Source of the DNA: Candidatus Nealsoniibacteriota bacterium
GTDB taxonomy: Bacteria; Patescibacteriota; Minisyncoccia; Minisyncoccales; GWA2-38-27
Length of the DNA stretch: 8,899 nt
Reading direction: 5' to 3'
Assembly (NCBI GenBank): GCA_016867195.1
Contig: VGKE01000006.1
Coordinates: 1-8,899, forward strand
Shown here: one piece after another, positions 5,242 to 8,899 of the stretch
How the letters are laid out: each line of letters starts with the position of its first letter
How positions within the stretch are numbered: the stretch's first letter is position 1
Translations under genes and position numbers: made by a program
Notes under the pieces: generated by a model
The model's database searches: none
Told to the model about the DNA's origin: nothing
What the model saw: only the letters and a program-made list of their open reading frames with translations

Positions 5242-7014
5242 ATGAGCAATAAAGTCACTAATTTAATAGCTTTTATTTTGTTGGCTGTAATGGCCGGAAC
5301 CGCAATTTTCAGTATGAAAAATGATTCGCTTACTTTTGATGAATTGGCTCATATTCCGGCCGGTTATTCTTATTTAACAAAAATGGATTATAGAATCAAT
5401 CCCGAACATCCTCCTTTAATAAAAGACATTCCTGCTTTGCCCTTGCTTTTTCTTGGCCTTAATTTTCCAGATAATAGCCCTTCCTGGATTCAAGAAGAGG
5501 CTCCCCCTTGGTGGTTTCAGTTTAATCTTGGCGATGAATTTCTTTATTCTTCGGGAAACAACCCGGAACAGATTATTTTTTGGTCTCGTTTAGCAATGCT
5601 CGGTTTGCTTATCTTTACCGGTTGGTTTCTTTTTTATTGGGCAAAAAAAATAGGAGGCAATTTCGTTGCCCTGGGAACGCTTTCCCTTTTTGCCTTTTCC
5701 CCCACTTTCTTGGCCCATGGACGACTTGTTAACACCGATGTGGGGGCTGTTTTCGGCGCTCTAATCGCAATTTTTTTCTGGTTAAAATTTTTAGAAAATC
5801 CAACCAAGCCCAATATATTTCTGGCCGGAATTGCCTTTGGTATTGCAATGGTTTTAAAATTTTCTTTAATTCTTCTTATTCCCTTTTTTGTGATTATTAC
5901 TATTATTTATCCTATTCTTAAAAATAAAAATTGGAAGTCAATTATTATTTATGCCGGCAAGGCCTTTCTTGCCGCTTTGATAGGATTAATATTCATCATT
6001 TGGCCGATTTATCAATTTCATATTTGGAATTATCCTCCGGAACAACAACTAAGGGATACTATTGCTGATATATCCGGCCATCCCCTTCCTTTGTTAAGAG
6101 ATATTAATCTCTGGATGGCTCAACGGGAAATATTTCGTCCTTTTGCTCAATATATGAGAGGTGTTTTAATGGCTTCTCAACGTACTATGTGGGGGAACAC
6201 TACTTTTTTTAAGGGAGAAATTTCTGCTGACAGTTGGCTGGGATATTTTCCCCTTCTTTATCTTTTGAAAATTCCTCTGGCTTTTCATTTTTTTACCATT
6301 TTTGTTTTAATTGGCGGGGCCTGGAGGTTTTGGCAAATTTTAAAAAATAAATCCTTTTTTGTGATTATGCGCAAAAATTTTATTTTACTTGCCTTCTGTT
6401 TTTGGATTGCAATTTATTGGGCAGCCGCTCTTATGGGAAATCTTAATATCGGTCTGCGCCACCTGCTTCCGGCTTTCCCTTTTATTTACATTTTAGTGAT
6501 GTCGGGGATGGTCTGGTCGCTTTCCGGCTTAAATAAAATTTCTCCAAAATTAAAAAAAATAGCCGTATCTTTTGTCTTCCTTCTCTTTATTTGGTATATT
6601 TATTCTTCAATTCTGATTTTCCCCCATTATCTTTCTTATTATAACGAATTGGCTGGAGGACCTAAACAGGGTTATAAAATAGCGGTTGACTCCAATTATG
6701 ATTGGGGTCAGGATTTTTATCGATTGCTCTCATTTATAGAAAAAAATGAAATTGAAAAAATTTATATTGATTATTTTGGCGGCGCCAACGAAGAATATTA
6801 CTTAAAAGAAAAATACGTCCCCTGGCGGGGATTAAGAGATCCTGATGAATTGCCAAAAGGAAGTTATCTCGCCGTTTCGGCAACTCAATTACAAGGAGGA
6901 AGAGCTGAGCCCGTTTTCGGTTTTGACCAGCCGTCTGGTTATTATCGCTGGCTTGATAAATACCAACCAGTTGCCAGAGCGGGCAATTCAATCTTCATCT
7001 ATTATATAGATTAA
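5242..7014 (+). CDS. GT-C fold glycosyltransferase, PMT/ArnT-like (GT39-type) integral membrane protein
   Basis: Multi-pass membrane enzyme that probably moves a sugar from a polyprenyl-phosphate donor to a protein, lipid or envelope glycan; the acceptor cannot be read from sequence. It has 590 aa. TM1 is at about 7-24, followed by the first-loop acidic motif TFDELAH (31-37, D33/E34) and NPEHPPL (53-59), both typical of PMT-like enzymes. A second acidic site lies in HGRLVNTDV (159-167). Further hydrophobic segments are at about 112-133, 141-156, 168-184, 191-227, 236-256, 334-360, 379-399, 406-428 and 438-460. The motif NIGLRHLLPAFPF (402-414) and a soluble C-terminal part beginning PHYLSYYNELAGGP with DSNYDWGQD (483-491) resemble uncharacterised PMT_2-like proteins. 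No good Shine-Dalgarno is visible. It is divergent from hrcA and convergent with ftsQ, so probably monocistronic. Confidence 0.85.
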   Translation: MSNKVTNLIAFILLAVMAGTAIFSMKNDSLTFDELAHIPAGYSYLTKMDYRINPEHPPLIKDIPALPLLFLGLNFPDNSPSWIQEEAPPWWFQFNLGDEFLYSSGNNPEQIIFWSRLAMLGLLIFTGWFLFYWAKKIGGNFVALGTLSLFAFSPTFLAHGRLVNTDVGAVFGALIAIFFWLKFLENPTKPNIFLAGIAFGIAMVLKFSLILLIPFFVIITIIYPILKNKNWKSIIIYAGKAFLAALIGLIFIIWPIYQFHIWNYPPEQQLRDTIADISGHPLPLLRDINLWMAQREIFRPFAQYMRGVLMASQRTMWGNTTFFKGEISADSWLGYFPLLYLLKIPLAFHFFTIFVLIGGAWRFWQILKNKSFFVIMRKNFILLAFCFWIAIYWAAALMGNLNIGLRHLLPAFPFIYILVMSGMVWSLSGLNKISPKLKKIAVSFVFLLFIWYIYSSILIFPHYLSYYNELAGGPKQGYKIAVDSNYDWGQDFYRLLSFIEKNEIEKIYIDYFGGANEEYYLKEKYVPWRGLRDPDELPKGSYLAVSATQLQGGRAEPVFGFDQPSGYYRWLDKYQPVARAGNSIFIYYID

Positions 7015-7016
7015 CA

Positions 7017-7047
7017 AAAGTGTTAAACATCGGATGTTTAACACTTT
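7017..7047. terminator. Bidirectional hairpin terminator between convergent genes
   Basis: AAAGTGTTAAACATC (7017-7031) is the exact reverse complement of 7033-7047, around a single central G. The working hairpin is about 13-14 bp with a 3-5 nt loop. It lies 2 nt after the glycosyltransferase stop and 10 nt beyond the ftsQ stop. T-tracts are weak on both sides (TTTCAGTTTC on plus, TTTTGTTAATC on minus), but position and symmetry fit a shared terminator. Confidence 0.75.
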
Positions 7048-7057
7048 CAGTTTCACT

Positions 7058-7861
7058 TCAAATTTTGGGGAAAATATAGATTTTATCAAATCTTAAGTCA
7101 ATATATTCAAGATTTTTTCTTCTTTCGGAAGGAATTTTTTCTTTTAAAATAATTTCAAGTTTTTCTATCTGCCACTCTATTTCTCTCTGGGGATTAAAAT
7201 AAATTTCCCAATCCTCCGAAGTTCTGACATTAAATCTTTTTTCAGAAATAATTAGAAGCTCCTTTAGGGGAATTGCTATCCGGGAATTGATTTTTAAAAT
7301 ACTCTCCATTTCCTCTCTGTTAACAACCTGTTTCCTTAATTCCAAAATATCTTGTTCTGATTTTTTAATTTTTAGCATTGTTTTATTGGAAAGATTATTT
7401 TTAACGGGTTCAAAAATCACCCCCTCCTTATCAATAAAAAAACAATTTTCACTCTGTTCGTTTTCGGCGCAAAAAACGGCAACCGGCTTTCTTTCTTCAA
7501 TTTGAGCCGCCAGGACGCTGGGAAATTTTCTCTCCACCGTCACCATGGCAACCTGGGGCATTTTTTCTAAAACCGTCTCTTTTATGCTTTCTAAATCAGC
7601 CAGAAAAATACTTTTTGAATTAAAAAAAATTATTTTTTTATCAATCTGTTCAAAAATGGCGCTTTTTAGTTCCTCAATCGGAATATTTGCGTTCCCGGAA
7701 ATTTTAATCTCTTTTACCTGAAATACGGGCGAAAAAAATAAAAAATAAAAACCGCTTGCCAAAATAACGCCAGATAAAAATCCGAACCCAAAAAATTTCT
7801 TAGAATGTTTTCTTCGCCTGTATTTTTTTAATTTTTTTGCTTTGTATCTATATTTCCTCAC
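7058..7861 (-). CDS. ftsQ: Cell-division protein FtsQ/DivIB
   Basis: Bitopic membrane protein that links early and late divisome parts through FtsB/FtsL. It has 267 aa. The N-terminal cytoplasmic part is very basic (residues 1-22), followed by one TM helix at about 23-44. A POTRA domain at about 46-118 (FQVKEIKISGNANIPIEELKSAI... ending in VERKFPSVLAAQIEERKPVAVF) and the FtsQ/DivIB beta domain follow. The C-terminus LEYIDLRFDKIYI matches the conserved YIDLRF ending. The start is GTG at 7861-7859, preceded by AAGGGG three bases away. It overlaps the femX-like stop by 4 bp (GTGA), so translation is probably coupled. Family identity is firm. The symbol divIB would be equally fitting. Confidence 0.92.
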   Translation of the reverse strand: MRKYRYKAKKLKKYRRRKHSKKFFGFGFLSGVILASGFYFLFFSPVFQVKEIKISGNANIPIEELKSAIFEQIDKKIIFFNSKSIFLADLESIKETVLEKMPQVAMVTVERKFPSVLAAQIEERKPVAVFCAENEQSENCFFIDKEGVIFEPVKNNLSNKTMLKIKKSEQDILELRKQVVNREEMESILKINSRIAIPLKELLIISEKRFNVRTSEDWEIYFNPQREIEWQIEKLEIILKEKIPSERRKNLEYIDLRFDKIYIFPKI

Positions 7862-8892
7862 AATCCCCTTTTGGTTTTTCTTAATTTTTCAAAAAAATAA
7901 GTTAGCCAATATTTTTTAGAAAGTGGCAGGTCCTGGGCTTTAAGATACTCTTTTTTATAACCGCCGAAACCCATCTTAAATAAGGTTAACCCGGACCAAG
8001 GATGTTTTTTGTTACTTTCTAGCGCTATCCCCCAAAAATTATAAAATTTACAATTTCTTTTTTTCGCTTCTTTAATTACTTCCCATTGTAAAAGATAAGA
8101 AACAGGGATTTTATTATATTTTGCCAGAGACGCGCCATGATGATAAAATCCAATCCCCTGCCAGTAGATTATAATGCTCGAGGATACAACTTCTCCTTTA
8201 TGCTTTCCCAGAAAAAGCAAGATTTGATTATCTGGCAAAAAAGAAAAAAATTGATTTTGAAGATAACTTAAAGAAAACGGAACAAAACGATGACGTTTCA
8301 CCGTCTCTTGATAAATCCTGTTAAACAATTCCAGGTCCTTAATATCTTGACTTTGAATAATTTCAATGTCTTTGTTTTTTTCCGCTTGCTTGATTAAATA
8401 ACGAGTGGTTTTGCGCATACCCCTTAAAAGTTCTTCTTCGTTCGGCAAAAGAGATAATTCCCACGTTGTTTCGGCGTGCATATGGATTGGGGCGTTAATA
8501 AACCCTAAATCCTTAAAGATTTTAATATTTTCTTCATCTTTAACCCAGTTCGGAGCAATCCTAACAAAACTCGCTTTTTCCCGCACAGCTATTTCTTTTA
8601 GCTCTATTAATAAAGTATTTAGAATTTGGAATTTGTTTGGAATTTGGAATTTGGAATTTATAATATTTGGTCCGTGAGGGATAAACAAGAAAGTCCCGCG
8701 TCTTGCCCTTATCTTAATAATCAAAATAATAGCAACCAACTGCTCATTATCGTAAATCCCCAATCTCCAAATCTTATTCCCTTCCCTTTTTTGAAACTCC
8801 CCCCAATTCCAAGAGTTTAAAAATGTCTTCTCCTCGCATTGTCCCGAAAATCCCTCCCAAACCTCTTTGTTATTTATTTCCTTTATATCCAT
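7858..8892 (-). CDS. FemABX-family aminoacyltransferase (peptidoglycan cross-bridge), FemX-like
   Basis: Fem enzymes use aminoacyl-tRNA to add amino acids to the stem peptide of lipid II or peptidoglycan at the inner membrane face. The 344-aa protein shows the family pattern of two GNAT-like halves: FLNSWNWGEFQKREG (24-38), FLFIPHGPNI (68-77), FVRIAPNWV (109-117), MRKTTRYLIKQAEK (159-172), QETVKRHRFVPFS (195-207), YHHGASLAKYNKIPVSYLLQWEVIKEAKK (250-278), YNFWGIA (284-290) and TLFKMGFGG (303-311). These are hallmarks of FemAB/GNAT-like lipid II aminoacyltransferases. Residues 78-91 (INSKFQIPNKFQIL) are encoded by an AATTCCAA repeat and look like an insertion. The start is the ATG at 8892; only seven bases lie upstream, so a ribosome site cannot be judged. 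It precedes ftsQ with overlap, suggesting a cell-wall/division operon. The exact amino acid donor is unknown. Confidence 0.9.
   Translation of the reverse strand: MDIKEINNKEVWEGFSGQCEEKTFLNSWNWGEFQKREGNKIWRLGIYDNEQLVAIILIIKIRARRGTFLFIPHGPNIINSKFQIPNKFQILNTLLIELKEIAVREKASFVRIAPNWVKDEENIKIFKDLGFINAPIHMHAETTWELSLLPNEEELLRGMRKTTRYLIKQAEKNKDIEIIQSQDIKDLELFNRIYQETVKRHRFVPFSLSYLQNQFFSFLPDNQILLFLGKHKGEVVSSSIIIYWQGIGFYHHGASLAKYNKIPVSYLLQWEVIKEAKKRNCKFYNFWGIALESNKKHPWSGLTLFKMGFGGYKKEYLKAQDLPLSKKYWLTYFFEKLRKTKRGL
8621..8660. repeat. AATTCCAA-type repeat inside the femX-like gene
   Basis: Four near-tandem copies of TTTGGAAT/AATTTGGAA lie in frame within the coding sequence and encode residues about 78-91 (SKFQIPNKFQI). 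The 18-mer GTTTGGAATTTGGAATTT (8635-8652) is identical to 3829-3846 in the grpE-dnaK spacer, so the same repeat family has entered both an intergenic and a coding site. Confidence 0.75.
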
Positions 8893-8899
8893 ATTTTTA

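Noticed and set aside
6734..6991. 85-aa minus-strand frame inside the glycosyltransferase gene
   Set aside because: It is antisense to clearly conserved C-terminal sequence of the plus-strand gene and has no supporting features.

Overview
The window is AT-rich with compact gene packing. It looks like a chromosomal piece of a Candidate Phyla Radiation (Patescibacteria, possibly Parcubacteria) genome. This inference rests on style: short core proteins, weak or absent Shine-Dalgarno sites, AT-rich palindromic repeats in spacers, and a tRNA without encoded CCA. No taxonomic marker proves it.

Left edge (1-570): on the minus strand, a visibly GC-richer unrecognised gene runs off the window. It is preceded by a perfect-consensus sigma70-type promoter and then a cluster of small GC-rich hairpins. 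Next come a terminator-like hairpin and a tRNA-Lys(UUU).

Middle (639-5104): a complete heat-shock operon on the minus strand in the order hrcA-grpE-dnaK-dnaJ. A CIRCE operator overlaps its promoter, so HrcA very probably represses its own operon. hrcA and grpE overlap by 4 bp. The grpE-dnaK and dnaK-dnaJ spacers are made almost entirely of two different AT-rich palindromic/direct repeat elements. DnaK, DnaJ and GrpE form one chaperone machine: DnaJ delivers substrate and triggers ATP hydrolysis, and GrpE releases ADP.

Divergent spacer (5057-5241): very dense in structure. In order it holds the hrcA promoter with CIRCE, an 18-bp perfect inverted repeat, three 21-bp tandem repeats, and a promoter for the plus-strand gene. 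Both promoters place +1 at or within a few bases of a start codon, which suggests leaderless mRNAs on both sides.

Right part (5242-8899): a 590-aa multi-membrane GT-C type glycosyltransferase on the plus strand faces a minus-strand femX-like/ftsQ pair. The convergent ends share a hairpin that probably terminates both. FemX-like (peptidoglycan cross-bridge) and FtsQ/DivIB (division) overlap by 4 bp and point to a cell-wall and division operon continuing out of the window. An AATTCCAA-type repeat, also found between grpE and dnaK, lies inside the femX-like coding region.

No phage, CRISPR, defence or biosynthetic system was found. The most interesting material is regulatory and repetitive DNA rather than a new protein system.
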